From assembly GCF_900120155.1 (NCBI RefSeq), contig NZ_LT635549.1, positions 1,289,512 to 1,353,511 on the forward strand: DNA of 64,000 bases, read 5' to 3'. This stretch comes from Clostridium sp. Marseille-P3244 (GTDB lineage: Bacteria; Bacillota; Clostridia; Lachnospirales; Lachnospiraceae). Below are positions 25,970 through 34,778 of the stretch, piece after piece (position 1 is the first letter of the stretch; every line of letters starts with the position of its first letter). The notes beneath the pieces are model-generated. The model was not told the origin of the DNA. It was given only the letters and a program-made list of their open reading frames with translations, and did no database searches. Made by a program: the position numbers and the translations under genes.

Positions 25970-26380
25970 ATGCAAGGATATGCAGATTATACTTTCTATG
26001 TAGACACCTATCATGGAAGCATGGACGAGGCAGACTTTTCCCGGCATATCCTGTCGGCTACGCAATATATCCGGTATGTGACAGCAGGAAAATCTGACGC
26101 ATATGCAGGAGATGAATTAAAGTATGCGTCCTGTGAGGCAGCAGATATGTATTATGTTGCTTCGCAGGCGGATTCTGGCGACAGAGGGCGAGTAAAAAGC
26201 GAAAATAACGACGGCTACTCCGTAAGTTATGCGTCCGAGGGAAAAGAGGGAGAGACCGACGAAGAGTTGATTTCAAGGAAGATATATGGAATCGTACGGC
26301 GTTGGCTGCTCCCAACGGGGCTGATGTATAGAAAGGTGAGATGCGGATGTGATTACGAATGCAGACATCACGATTTATAA
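25970..26380 (+). CDS. Head-tail connector (Gp6-like adaptor)
   Basis: 136 aa, helical (DEADFSRHILSATQYI, YASCEAADMYYVASQ), with a Cys-rich end. Size and position right after the capsid and fiber genes match the Gp6/YqbG adaptor that binds the portal. Overlaps the next gene by 32 bp. Confidence 0.75.
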   Translation: MQGYADYTFYVDTYHGSMDEADFSRHILSATQYIRYVTAGKSDAYAGDELKYASCEAADMYYVASQADSGDRGRVKSENNDGYSVSYASEGKEGETDEELISRKIYGIVRRWLLPTGLMYRKVRCGCDYECRHHDL

Positions 26381-26756
26381 TCATTATTATGACAAGGAAA
26401 CACGTCTTGATAAATGGCACAGGACCATTATCTACGGCGTGCATTTTTATGTGGATCATAAGGTTTCTGTAGGAGACAACGGCCTGAACAGTGCGGATAT
26501 ATATAAAATTCGGATTCCGGGAGACGCCCGGTGTATGAATCAGTACATTTCGGAAGATGACTGGATAGGGCGCGGATGTGACATTCTTGGCTGTTGGACG
26601 TTGCAGAATGACGATCTGGCGGTACTGGGTGTTTGTAGCGTAGATATTGAGAAGCCGGCTGATCTGAAGCTAATGGGGAAGAAATACTGTAAGATTACAT
26701 CTTGGTCAGACAATCGGTTCGGCGGACTTCCGCATTGGCGGATCGGAGGCGAGTAG
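26349..26756 (+). CDS. Head-closure protein (DUF6751-like)
   Basis: 135 aa from a GTG. Beta-rich protein (ITNADITIYNHYYDKETRLD, W-H-R-T-I-I-Y-G-V-H) common in this slot in clostridial siphophages. Probably the stopper that closes the portal. Family name is from memory. Confidence 0.65.
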   Translation: MITNADITIYNHYYDKETRLDKWHRTIIYGVHFYVDHKVSVGDNGLNSADIYKIRIPGDARCMNQYISEDDWIGRGCDILGCWTLQNDDLAVLGVCSVDIEKPADLKLMGKKYCKITSWSDNRFGGLPHWRIGGE

Positions 26757-26757
26757 C

Positions 26758-27141
26758 GTGGCTCAAAAGAGAGATATCAAAATAGCGTCTCCCAGAGGGT
26801 TTATATACACTTCAACAAATAAAAACGGATCTGTGACAGCGAGGCTTCAGTGGGCCCCAGGTTTTCAAAGAAAAAAACAGGCATCATTTGTACGGGCACA
26901 GGAGTTTGTGGATTCTGAATGTTTGAGGTATATGAATCCTCTAACCCCACGCCGTACAGGTGCAATGATCAAATCCGCAACATTAGGAACTGTGATTGGA
27001 AGCGGAAGCATTGAGTATCTGGCCCCTTATGCAAGGCGTCAGTATTACGAGCACAAAGAAAAGTCACATTGGTTTGAGACTATGAAAGCCAGTAAGAAGG
27101 ATGCCATTATGAAGGGAGCGAATCAAATTGCCGGGCAATAA
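26758..27141 (+). CDS. Minor capsid/head-tail joining protein
   Basis: 127 aa from a GTG. Contains the family's RAQEFVDSECLRYMNPLTPRR and YARRQYYEH motifs (Minor_capsid_2/HK97 gp10-like). Located between the stopper and the tail terminator. Confidence 0.7.
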   Translation: MAQKRDIKIASPRGFIYTSTNKNGSVTARLQWAPGFQRKKQASFVRAQEFVDSECLRYMNPLTPRRTGAMIKSATLGTVIGSGSIEYLAPYARRQYYEHKEKSHWFETMKASKKDAIMKGANQIAGQ

Positions 27142-27544
27142 ACCCATTATAGAGAGTATAAGAGATTATATTTTATCCTGTGATTTTCTGAAGGAAGGAA
27201 AAGTAAATATTGATTACCTTCCGGACGAGATGGCTTATTCCATTGATCCAGTTGGAGCTGATCCGATTTATAAACGTTACGTCGACGGGGGATGCCTGAA
27301 ACAGTTTCAGTTTTCTTTATTGAGCAAGGAAGCGTATGACGGAGATGCACGAACAGGGATTGCAAACAGTGGATTTTATCAGCTGTTTGAGGAATGGATC
27401 GAAAGAAATAATATGATGGATATCTACCCTAAATTGGATGGACACCAGGCGATACGAATTGATGTGCTGCAAAGCGGCTATCTGTTTTCAACAGAGGCCG
27501 ATCTGGGCAGATATCAGATTATATGTAGATTGATTTACAAATAG
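27128..27544 (+). CDS. Tail terminator/minor capsid protein
   Basis: 138 aa from a TTG that overlaps the previous gene by 14 bp. IIESIRDYILSCDFL start and beta-rich body match the tail terminator (minor capsid protein 3-like) family that caps the tail tube before head joining. Confidence 0.7.
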   Translation: MPGNKPIIESIRDYILSCDFLKEGKVNIDYLPDEMAYSIDPVGADPIYKRYVDGGCLKQFQFSLLSKEAYDGDARTGIANSGFYQLFEEWIERNNMMDIYPKLDGHQAIRIDVLQSGYLFSTEADLGRYQIICRLIYK

Positions 27545-27556
27545 GAGGTAAAAACT

Positions 27557-28081
27557 ATGCCAGGAACTGTAAAAAAAGAATTGGTTGGCCGCCATAAACG
27601 GCTGGCATTTATGAATGTGTCAGGGACTGATGGAAGTTCTGTGACTTATACCAGGATGACCGGCTTCACATCTTTGTCAGAGGGAAAGGAAGCGACAGAA
27701 TACAGTAGGCAGTACGTCGATGAAGCAACTGAACGGACAGACGTGGTCGGCTACGCAACTTCTATTGACTTTGAATTTGACCGGTATACCAATGACCCTG
27801 TCTGTGAAAAATTGGCGACTATCACTGACGATGAGATTGTAGGTACGGCCGCTCAGGTTGATATTGTATCCGTAGATGTATTTACAGAGGATTCAACAGG
27901 AAGAGCAATTGCCCGAAAACGTACTTACAGTGTTATTCCGGATACAGCAGGGGACAGTACAGATGCGCTGACATACAGCGGAAGCTTTTCTGCAGCATCT
28001 GAGATCACAAAAGGTTACTGTACCACAACAGATAAGTGGCAGACCTGTACGTTTACAGAGGGAGAGATTCCAGAAGAATAA
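27557..28081 (+). CDS. Major tail tube protein
   Basis: 174 aa. Beta-rich protein (FEFDRYTNDPVCEKLATI, then a Ser/Thr-rich C-terminal part with EGEIPEE) in the tail tube slot between tail terminator and chaperones, preceded by AGGAGG. It polymerises around the tape measure protein. Confidence 0.82.
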   Translation: MPGTVKKELVGRHKRLAFMNVSGTDGSSVTYTRMTGFTSLSEGKEATEYSRQYVDEATERTDVVGYATSIDFEFDRYTNDPVCEKLATITDDEIVGTAAQVDIVSVDVFTEDSTGRAIARKRTYSVIPDTAGDSTDALTYSGSFSAASEITKGYCTTTDKWQTCTFTEGEIPEE

Positions 28082-28104
28082 TTTGATAAGGAGATGATGA
28101 GCCA

Positions 28105-28491
28105 ATGAGCCTGTGGAAATTTAACGACTTTGAAAGAGAAGTAGATTTTACGGATGCAGATTTTCTCGACCGACTTGAAGATGCAAAAAAGAACATGAAT
28201 GATCAGTTGAGACTTGTACCGAAAACCGGGAAAAATTCTGATATTATCCGTTCGCAAGTAGCTTGTTATCGCGTGTTTTATGACACTTTATTCGGAGAAG
28301 GGGCAGGAGACGCGATAATGGGCGGTAAGACAAGCCTAAATATTTGCCTGGAAGCTACAGATTCCCTGCTTGCCTTTGAAGGGAGAACGAGTGATGAGCT
28401 GAACCGGAAATATGAGAAGTATATGGTGCAGAATCATGGGAACAGACAACAGCGTCGTAAGTATAATCAAACGCATAAAAATCAGAGGTGA
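28105..28491 (+). CDS. Tail assembly chaperone (DUF6673-like)
   Basis: 128 aa, acidic N-terminus and basic C-terminus (RQQRRKYNQTHKNQR). Gene order (tube, this, Gp15, tape measure) marks it as the first tail chaperone. Overlaps the next gene by 4 bp. Confidence 0.7.
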   Translation: MSLWKFNDFEREVDFTDADFLDRLEDAKKNMNDQLRLVPKTGKNSDIIRSQVACYRVFYDTLFGEGAGDAIMGGKTSLNICLEATDSLLAFEGRTSDELNRKYEKYMVQNHGNRQQRRKYNQTHKNQR

Positions 28492-29072
28492 TCAGGGTGC
28501 TGAATGTGCTTTATGAGCAGTTCCCCAAAAGTGTAAGAGTATGTGGGATGTCTTATCCGATTGTTACAGATTTTCGAGAATGGATTCGATTTTCCGAGCT
28601 GATAGATGATGAATCAGTACCGTGGGAAGTAAAGTGTAGGTTGATGCTTCAATGGTATCAGAAGCGGTTTCCAGATGATCTGGAGGCCGCGATCTACGCC
28701 CTGGGGGATTTCCTTTCTGCGAGAAAACTGTATTTTGCAACCGAGGAAAACGACTCAAATGAAAAAGGGATCGATAAACCGGTATTTTCATTCTCTGATG
28801 ATGCCGGTTGCATTTATTCAGCGTTTATTGACAGCTATGGGATTGATCTACAGACGGTTCCATATATGCATTGGTGGAAGTTCCGGATTCTGTTTGATGG
28901 ACTTCCGGAAGATACAGAAATCAAACAGAGGATGATGTACCGGGGAATGAATCCGAAGACAATAAAAGATAAGGCGGAACGTAAGCGCGTTCAAAAGATT
29001 CAACAGCAGATTGCGTTGCGTAAGAGGATAAGAAAGGTAAATGACTATGATATAGGGGATATGTTTGCATGA
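28488..29072 (+). CDS. Gp15-family tail assembly chaperone
   Basis: 194 aa from GTG. Matches the Bacteriophage Gp15 family: N-terminal LYEQFPKSVRV, DFREWIRFSELI, then MHWWKFRILFDGLPEDTEIKQRMMYRG and a basic C-terminus. Thought to hold the tape measure protein during tail assembly. GTG at 28497 is an alternative start. Confidence 0.85.
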   Translation: MIRVLNVLYEQFPKSVRVCGMSYPIVTDFREWIRFSELIDDESVPWEVKCRLMLQWYQKRFPDDLEAAIYALGDFLSARKLYFATEENDSNEKGIDKPVFSFSDDAGCIYSAFIDSYGIDLQTVPYMHWWKFRILFDGLPEDTEIKQRMMYRGMNPKTIKDKAERKRVQKIQQQIALRKRIRKVNDYDIGDMFA

Positions 29073-29230
29073 AAAAGAAAGAAATACAGATTCCATTCGC
29101 AACAGAGCGAAAATGGTATTGCTGCCGGCATTGCGGTCAAAAGCTTTTGATCTATGATGATGCGGCAAAATGCCGAGGGGTCTATGTCAAATGCAAATCA
29201 TGCGGAAGAGAAGTGGAGGTAAAAATATAA
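29069..29230 (+). CDS. Com-like zinc-ribbon protein, 53 aa
   Basis: Four-cysteine ribbon (CCRHCG and CKSCG), starting MKKKEIQIPFATERKWY. Resembles Com-type translational regulators of phages. Starts in the last codons of the Gp15 gene (ATGA overlap), just ahead of the tape measure gene, so it may tune tail gene translation. Role inferred. Confidence 0.65.
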   Translation: MKKKEIQIPFATERKWYCCRHCGQKLLIYDDAAKCRGVYVKCKSCGREVEVKI

Positions 29231-29280
29231 AGCGCTTGTGAGCCTGTGAGCCGTGCTGATCAGAAAGGACAGTGATCAAC

Positions 29281-31800
29281 ATGGCGGCAGACGGCCATCT
29301 GAATTTCGATACAAAAATAGATGAAAGCGGATTTAGCAACGGAATAAGTAAATTAAATAATCTGGCAAAGTCAGGTGTGGCAGCTGTAGGAAAAGCCCTC
29401 GCAGGAGTAACAGCAGCTCTGGGGGCAGGAGCGGTTGCGGGCGTGAAATATAATGCGACAATTGAGCAGTATCAGACCTCATTTGAGGTTATGACCGGTT
29501 CTGCAGAAAAGGCGGCTGAGGTCGTGCAGAAGCTAACGGAGATTGGAGCGAAAACGCCGTTTGAGATGACAGGGCTTGCAGAGACCACTCAGCTCCTAAT
29601 GAATTATGGGTTCACCGCAGATGATGCGATGGACAAAATGATGATGCTGGGAGATATTTCTCAGGGATCTGCAGAAAAAATGAACCGTATTGCTATGGCA
29701 TACGGGCAAATGTCTTCAGCAGGAAAGGTTCAGCTTGAAGATATCAAACAGATGATAGAGGCCGGGTTTAATCCGCTTCAGGAGATTTCTCAGACGACAG
29801 GTGAATCGATGGAGTCCCTATATGACAGGATATCCAAAGGGACGATTTCCGTAGACGAGATCACGGCGTCAATGGAGAGATCCACAAGCGTGGGTGGAAA
29901 ATACTTCCAGTCAATGGAGAAGCAATCCCAGACAGTTTCCGGTCAGTTGTCAACACTTGCTGATAACATGAATCAGCTGCTCGGAAGCCTGACATCTGGA
30001 TTATCAGAGGTGATTGGAGGAGATATTCTTCCGGCGATTAATGACATGCTCGGAAGGCTGAATGATGCTTTCGCTTTTGGCGGTTTTCAGAGTTTTTTGG
30101 ATGAATTGGGAACAATTTCTCCAGTGGTAAAAAGCGCTACAGATGCAATAGGGGCGCTTGTTGAAAAATTACAGGGGATGTCCGCGGACGAACTGGAAAA
30201 TCTCGGAAAGATCGCATTAGCAATCGGGGCCGCAGTGCCAACATTATCTGTATTTGGTGGCGGAATCGAGACTGTATCGACTGCAACAAAGGCATTTAAT
30301 GGAATCTCAGATGGAGTCATATCCGGTTTGGGGAAACTTCCAAAATCGATCCAGGGCGCGGGGAAGTCCTTGTCAGGTCTTGGGAAAGATTTTGGAAATA
30401 TTGGAAGCACTTTGATTATGCCATTTCAGGATCTTGCGGGAAAATTCCCGGGGATTACCGGGAAGGTATCTAAGATATGGTCCGCAACTGGTGGAAAACT
30501 TGCTTCAAGCACATCAAAGATAGTGTCGCAGGTGTCAGGTGCATTTGGAAACTTGGGTCCGGCGCTGACCAAAAAATTTCCTAAAATTACAAAGACCCTG
30601 TCTGGATTAACAGATTATATGGGGTCTTGGGGCAGCTTGATGGGAGAATCATTTTCTCCGATTCTGAAAAAAGCAGCAGGATTCGCACCTCAGTTTTTGA
30701 AATATATGAATATTGCCGGTGGCATCGGTATTGTAGTTGCGGGGCTAGGACTCCTGTATGATGCTTTTGGAGGAGAAATCTCTGAAATCATTTTTATGGT
30801 CCAGTCTAAGGGACCGGAGGTTATTACAAACTTTTGCAATGGAATCACATCGGCTCTACCGAACCTAATCGCTCAGGGAACAACGTTGCTCAACAGCCTT
30901 ATGATGGCGATCACCGCAAATCTTCCGGCAATCGTCTCCGGAGGAATGAGCATCATTTCAGCGCTGGTATCTGGGATAGGAGCGCAGCTACCCACTCTGA
31001 TCCCGACAGCACTGCAGATGATTTTGACGTTGGTAACCTCATTGCTCGGCAATATAGACCAGCTGGTAAGTGCAGGATTAGACCTGCTGACAGGATTGGT
31101 ACGGGGAATTTTGAACGCAATTCCTCAACTGATCGCCGCGGTGCCTACTATTATTGGAAATCTGATAAGTGCAATCGTATCGAGCTTGCCACAGATCCTG
31201 CAGACAGGTATTGAGTTGTTAGGACAGCTTGCCGCAGGCTTGGTTCAGGCGATTCCAGAACTGCTGGCAAAAATCCCAGAGATCATATCTTCTATGATTG
31301 ACGCTTTTACCAGTGTTGACTGGGGCGAAGTAGGCTTGAATATAATAAAGGGTATTGCTTCAGGTATCGCGGGGGCAGTCGGCTCTTTAATTGACGCAGC
31401 GAAAGATGCTGCAAGTAAAGCCCTTGGAGCCATAAAGAACTTTCTGGGGATTGAATCTCCGTCTAAGGTATTCCGGGATCAGGTTGGTAAGATGATGGCT
31501 CTTGGTATGGGAATCGGCTTCCAAAAGAATATACCGACAAAATCGATGAGCGCAGGTGTGGAAAAAGCTGTGAAAAGCCTGAAGAAGGATGTTGCATTTA
31601 CTACATCCGCAAGAAGCGATAAGACTGTCGGCAGCATAAAACGTGATCCTGCCTACAGATCAGATTATGCATTTGATTATGACCGTTTCGAGCGCATCCA
31701 GCGCAAAGTAGCGAAAGAGCAGAGCAACAGACCAATCTATCTGAATACAGATCGGATAGACAGACCATTACCGAAAGGAGCAGTGCCACAGTTGACATGA
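29281..31800 (+). CDS. Tape measure protein
   Basis: 839 aa from the ATG at 29281. N-terminal tape measure core (YQTSFEVMTGSAEKA, LLMNYGFTADDAMDKMMMLG, MIEAGFNPLQEIS), Gly/Ala-rich centre with several hydrophobic helices (residues about 470-680), and the C-terminal FLGIESPSKVFRDQVGKMMA motif. It sets tail length and helps DNA cross the membrane. About 840 residues would match a tail near 120 nm by the usual 0.15 nm per residue rule. Overlaps the next gene by 4 bp. Confidence 0.92.
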   Translation: MAADGHLNFDTKIDESGFSNGISKLNNLAKSGVAAVGKALAGVTAALGAGAVAGVKYNATIEQYQTSFEVMTGSAEKAAEVVQKLTEIGAKTPFEMTGLAETTQLLMNYGFTADDAMDKMMMLGDISQGSAEKMNRIAMAYGQMSSAGKVQLEDIKQMIEAGFNPLQEISQTTGESMESLYDRISKGTISVDEITASMERSTSVGGKYFQSMEKQSQTVSGQLSTLADNMNQLLGSLTSGLSEVIGGDILPAINDMLGRLNDAFAFGGFQSFLDELGTISPVVKSATDAIGALVEKLQGMSADELENLGKIALAIGAAVPTLSVFGGGIETVSTATKAFNGISDGVISGLGKLPKSIQGAGKSLSGLGKDFGNIGSTLIMPFQDLAGKFPGITGKVSKIWSATGGKLASSTSKIVSQVSGAFGNLGPALTKKFPKITKTLSGLTDYMGSWGSLMGESFSPILKKAAGFAPQFLKYMNIAGGIGIVVAGLGLLYDAFGGEISEIIFMVQSKGPEVITNFCNGITSALPNLIAQGTTLLNSLMMAITANLPAIVSGGMSIISALVSGIGAQLPTLIPTALQMILTLVTSLLGNIDQLVSAGLDLLTGLVRGILNAIPQLIAAVPTIIGNLISAIVSSLPQILQTGIELLGQLAAGLVQAIPELLAKIPEIISSMIDAFTSVDWGEVGLNIIKGIASGIAGAVGSLIDAAKDAASKALGAIKNFLGIESPSKVFRDQVGKMMALGMGIGFQKNIPTKSMSAGVEKAVKSLKKDVAFTTSARSDKTVGSIKRDPAYRSDYAFDYDRFERIQRKVAKEQSNRPIYLNTDRIDRPLPKGAVPQLT

Positions 31801-32579
31801 TAGTATATTATCAAAATTCAAAAGGAGAAATCCTGAACTTGATGAAGTCACCATTTCGGACGGTCGAAGCCGACTGGTTTGATGCAGATTGGACGGAATC
31901 GAGTCCAGGATATGAAAAAACAGTTGATATTGACGTGTTTGGCAATCGCGAGCAGTTCGCAGAGAATATGGAATACTTATATAGTATTATTGCTGTGGAT
32001 GCGGAAGAAAATACATACGGTAGATTATATGTAAATGATACGTTCCTGCGTTGCCGGATACAGACATCAAAGAAAACAAACTGGAAGGGGTACATATACT
32101 CAGAGGTAGAGTTGACCTTCATTGCACCGGAGCTGGCATGGGTTGTAGAAATGAGAAGGAGGTTCTATCCGAGCCAAGAGTCAGAAGATGATACAGGCTT
32201 AAATTTTCCGTATGATCATCCATTTGATTTTTCGGCAGAGGATGCAGGTATGGCAGTATGGGAGATTGACCATGTTACTTCCAGTGATTTTCAGATGATC
32301 ATCTACGGGCCATGTGCGAATCCATATGTGATCATTAATGATCACACATATGCCATCTATACGGATGTAGAAAATGGCGAATATATGGTTATAGACAGCC
32401 GAGACTGTACCGTGAAAAAGTATCTTATAAACGGAACTGTGCAAGACATGTTTCATGAACGAGGTCTTGCGGATTCGGTATTCGAGAAGATTCCTTCCGG
32501 TTTGCTGCGACTTAATTGGTCAGGAAGTTTCGGTTTTGACCTTACGTTATTCTTGGAAAGGAGGGAAGCACGGTGGTGA
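31797..32579 (+). CDS. Distal tail protein (Dit)
   Basis: 260 aa. The N-terminal half has the Dit belt pattern (YPS., DIDVFGNREQFAENMEYLYS, GYIYSEVELTFIAP); the C-terminal half is a galectin-like strand region. Dit forms the hexameric hub between tail tube and the host-binding parts. Overlaps the Tal gene by 7 bp. Confidence 0.82.
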   Translation: MIVYYQNSKGEILNLMKSPFRTVEADWFDADWTESSPGYEKTVDIDVFGNREQFAENMEYLYSIIAVDAEENTYGRLYVNDTFLRCRIQTSKKTNWKGYIYSEVELTFIAPELAWVVEMRRRFYPSQESEDDTGLNFPYDHPFDFSAEDAGMAVWEIDHVTSSDFQMIIYGPCANPYVIINDHTYAIYTDVENGEYMVIDSRDCTVKKYLINGTVQDMFHERGLADSVFEKIPSGLLRLNWSGSFGFDLTLFLERREARW

Positions 32580-33562
32580 TTCTGGCAAACAGTGACCTGC
32601 GGGAGCTGGGCGCTGTCAGAGATGTGAATCTGACGGTTGACCTGAACGGAAACCGAGACTTCTCTCTTCAGATTGCCCGGTCATATTGGCGACCTGAGCT
32701 GACATTTTCCAGTCTGATCTATATTCTGGGCACGGAATATGGCGGGATCATAGGAGAGGTTCTGACAGACACTGCTCTTGACTATGTGGAGTTGAAAGGA
32801 CTGTCGTGGCGGGGACGTCTCGCAAAGAAGATCATCCAGCCTCCCGGCGGCGCTGATTATATGACAGTGTCTGGTGAATTACATTCAGTTATGAAGAGCC
32901 TGATCGAGCCGGAATTCGACGGGCTCTTTGTTGTGTCCCAGGAAGATACCGGGGTGACGGTCAGCAACTATCAATTTGACCGATACTGTACGCTATTGGA
33001 TGGACTGAACAAAATGCTTAAAAGCAAGTGGTATCGGCTGAAGCTGTCGTTCCGGCGGGAACAGAACGAGCCAGGGTATCTCTATATTGAGGCGGTACCG
33101 ATTGTGGATTATTCAAACAGGATCGAGCTGTCCAGAGACTGCCAGCTTAACTATACGATGGACGATAAGCGTGATGGCGTGAATCATTTGATTGTGACTG
33201 GGAAGGGAGAATTGCAGGACCGCAATATCCTGCATCTGTATGTGCAGGAGAATGGCGAAATCGGGACGGAGCGGTATTACACCGGACTTCAGGAAATTAC
33301 GGAAGTATATGAGAATACCTCAACAGAGACAGAAGAGTTGATGACGGCTTCGGTAGAACGATTGCAGTCATTAATGGGAAAAAAGACATTCAAAATGGAT
33401 ATTGCAAAGTTGGGGCTGGATGTCTGTATTGGTGATATTGTCGGCGGTCGCGATTATCTGACGGGCATGTACATGGCAAAACCGGTAGAAAATATCACCT
33501 ATGAACTTATAAATGATGAAGAATCAAAAACATATAAATTGGAAGGAGACAGTGAAACATGA
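32573..33562 (+). CDS. Tail-associated/baseplate hub protein (Gp37-like)
   Basis: 329 aa. Matches ReqiPepy6 Gp37-like/Tal N-terminal hub proteins (LANSDLRELGAVRDVNLTVD, then YTMDDKRDGVNHLIVTGKG). It caps the tail tip and carries the receptor-binding protein encoded next. No lysin domain is attached. Confidence 0.8.
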   Translation: MVILANSDLRELGAVRDVNLTVDLNGNRDFSLQIARSYWRPELTFSSLIYILGTEYGGIIGEVLTDTALDYVELKGLSWRGRLAKKIIQPPGGADYMTVSGELHSVMKSLIEPEFDGLFVVSQEDTGVTVSNYQFDRYCTLLDGLNKMLKSKWYRLKLSFRREQNEPGYLYIEAVPIVDYSNRIELSRDCQLNYTMDDKRDGVNHLIVTGKGELQDRNILHLYVQENGEIGTERYYTGLQEITEVYENTSTETEELMTASVERLQSLMGKKTFKMDIAKLGLDVCIGDIVGGRDYLTGMYMAKPVENITYELINDEESKTYKLEGDSET

Positions 33563-34371
33563 AAATTGTATCAGGGAAAACCGGAACTCCTCATGTGACT
33601 TCGCAGCAGTTTCGTCAAATATTAGAAGGAACTATCGGACAGGACAGTTATATCCTTACAAGCGGTGAAAATCTGGAACCGGAATTGAGTACAAACAATC
33701 TGCTTAAGATTAAAAGCGGCATGATGTCGCATCACGGGAATGTATCAAGTGTTGAGTTGGGTACATATGACGAGGTGACAATAGCAAATGGAAGTCAGGG
33801 AATGAAGCGTATAGACCTGATTGTAAACAGGTACAGCCGGAATGAAGAGACTGGGGTAGAACAAAATTCCTGGGTAGTAATCCAAGGAACTCCAGCGGCT
33901 TCAAGCCCTGCCGTGCCATCCCATACTGTCGGAAATTTGCAAGAAGGGGATTTGGTGGATGATTGTCCAGTGTTTGAAGTGCATTTGGATGGGATAAATG
34001 TGACGGAAGTTAAGAAGTTGCTAAGTGTGACGGAGAACATGTCTACGCTAAATGCAGATTTGGCGGAGTTATCTTCCGTTGAAGTAGTAACACTTAAAAA
34101 TGGGGTTAGACTGACCCGCTGCGGTAAATTAAGGATTCTTCAGTGTGTAAATGCCTCAAGTCCCGAAGCTGGAAATATCGTAGACGTTCCAGCCGCGGAC
34201 GTGCCTGATACATACGTAATGGCGCCTGCCGCATATAAAGGGCAACAGCGTGGAGATTATTTCCTATCTTTATCTCCGACAAATAAAAAGGTGGGATTGT
34301 TCTATGGGGGAGACGATCCACAGGTCGTTACTGGAAATTATATAGTTGGACAGCTTGTGTGGTGCATTTAG
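33559..34371 (+). CDS. Receptor-binding/baseplate protein with invertible 3' end
   Basis: 270 aa. The N-terminal 160 residues form the tail-attachment part (VTSQQFRQILEGTIGQDSYI, GMKRIDLIVNRYSRNEETG). The last 105 residues, after NADLAEL, are one of two interchangeable C-terminal domains. The switch point is the 20-bp repeat at 34051-34070, whose inverted copy at 34726-34745 heads a second, oppositely oriented end. The present version ends IVGQLVWCI. C-terminal ends of such proteins contact the host surface, so switching should change host range. Stops of the two versions overlap by two bases, tail to tail. Confidence 0.82.
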   Translation: MKIVSGKTGTPHVTSQQFRQILEGTIGQDSYILTSGENLEPELSTNNLLKIKSGMMSHHGNVSSVELGTYDEVTIANGSQGMKRIDLIVNRYSRNEETGVEQNSWVVIQGTPAASSPAVPSHTVGNLQEGDLVDDCPVFEVHLDGINVTEVKKLLSVTENMSTLNADLAELSSVEVVTLKNGVRLTRCGKLRILQCVNASSPEAGNIVDVPAADVPDTYVMAPAAYKGQQRGDYFLSLSPTNKKVGLFYGGDDPQVVTGNYIVGQLVWCI

Positions 34372-34745
34372 TCCGCAGTCTTGATGTACTCCATTACTAC
34401 AACTGCAGAATAATTTCCTGCATCAGACGGATGGTATATTTGGATATTTGTGTTATTGGCTTGGAGCGAAATATTAATCTGGGTGCTCGTAACTGCGGGA
34501 TAAGGAAGCCCTACTGTAAAACGACTTTCTAGGCTTGTATTTCTGGCAGATCCGTATAGATGTATGGCTCTGTCAAAATTAGTAATTCCATGTTCTCTAG
34601 CGGTAGAAGTGCCAGATGATAGCTGGCCAACATTAAATACTTTGCGATATAAATTCCGTCCGTCTATCCATTTCCCAATTACAACCTCGTCGGTCGAGTA
34701 TGTGTAACCGGATGTTTTTGTGGACAACTCCGCCAAATCTGCATT
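34051..34745. repeat. Invertible segment bounded by perfect 20-bp inverted repeats
   Basis: aatgcagatttggcggagtt at 34051-34070 and its exact reverse complement at 34726-34745, 655 bp apart. Both copies encode NADLAEL in the same frame relative to their downstream coding region, so inversion swaps the end of the receptor-binding protein without frame change. No phage invertase gene is recognisable nearby; the integrase or a host recombinase would have to act. Confidence 0.85.
34368..34745 (-). CDS. Silent alternative C-terminal end of the receptor-binding protein
   Basis: Reads from the repeat NADLAEL into STKTSGYTYSTDEVVIGKWI, DGRNLYRKVF, and ends VVVMEYIKTAD. The STDE..IGKWIDG..LYRK signature is typical of C-terminal ends of clostridial tail fibre and baseplate proteins. 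It has no start codon or ribosome binding site of its own; expression needs inversion. Its stop overlaps that of the expressed version. The antisense open frame continuing beyond 34745 is a shadow of the next gene. Confidence 0.82.
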   Translation of the reverse strand, partial: NADLAELSTKTSGYTYSTDEVVIGKWIDGRNLYRKVFNVGQLSSGTSTAREHGITNFDRAIHLYGSARNTSLESRFTVGLPYPAVTSTQINISLQANNTNIQIYHPSDAGNYSAVVVMEYIKTAD

Positions 34746-34778
34746 ATTTAAATAGATCACAAAGAAAGGAATGATACT

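Noticed and set aside
34051..34745. Diversity-generating retroelement at the tail gene
   Set aside because: No reverse transcriptase and no template/variable repeat pair; the repeats are short and inverted.
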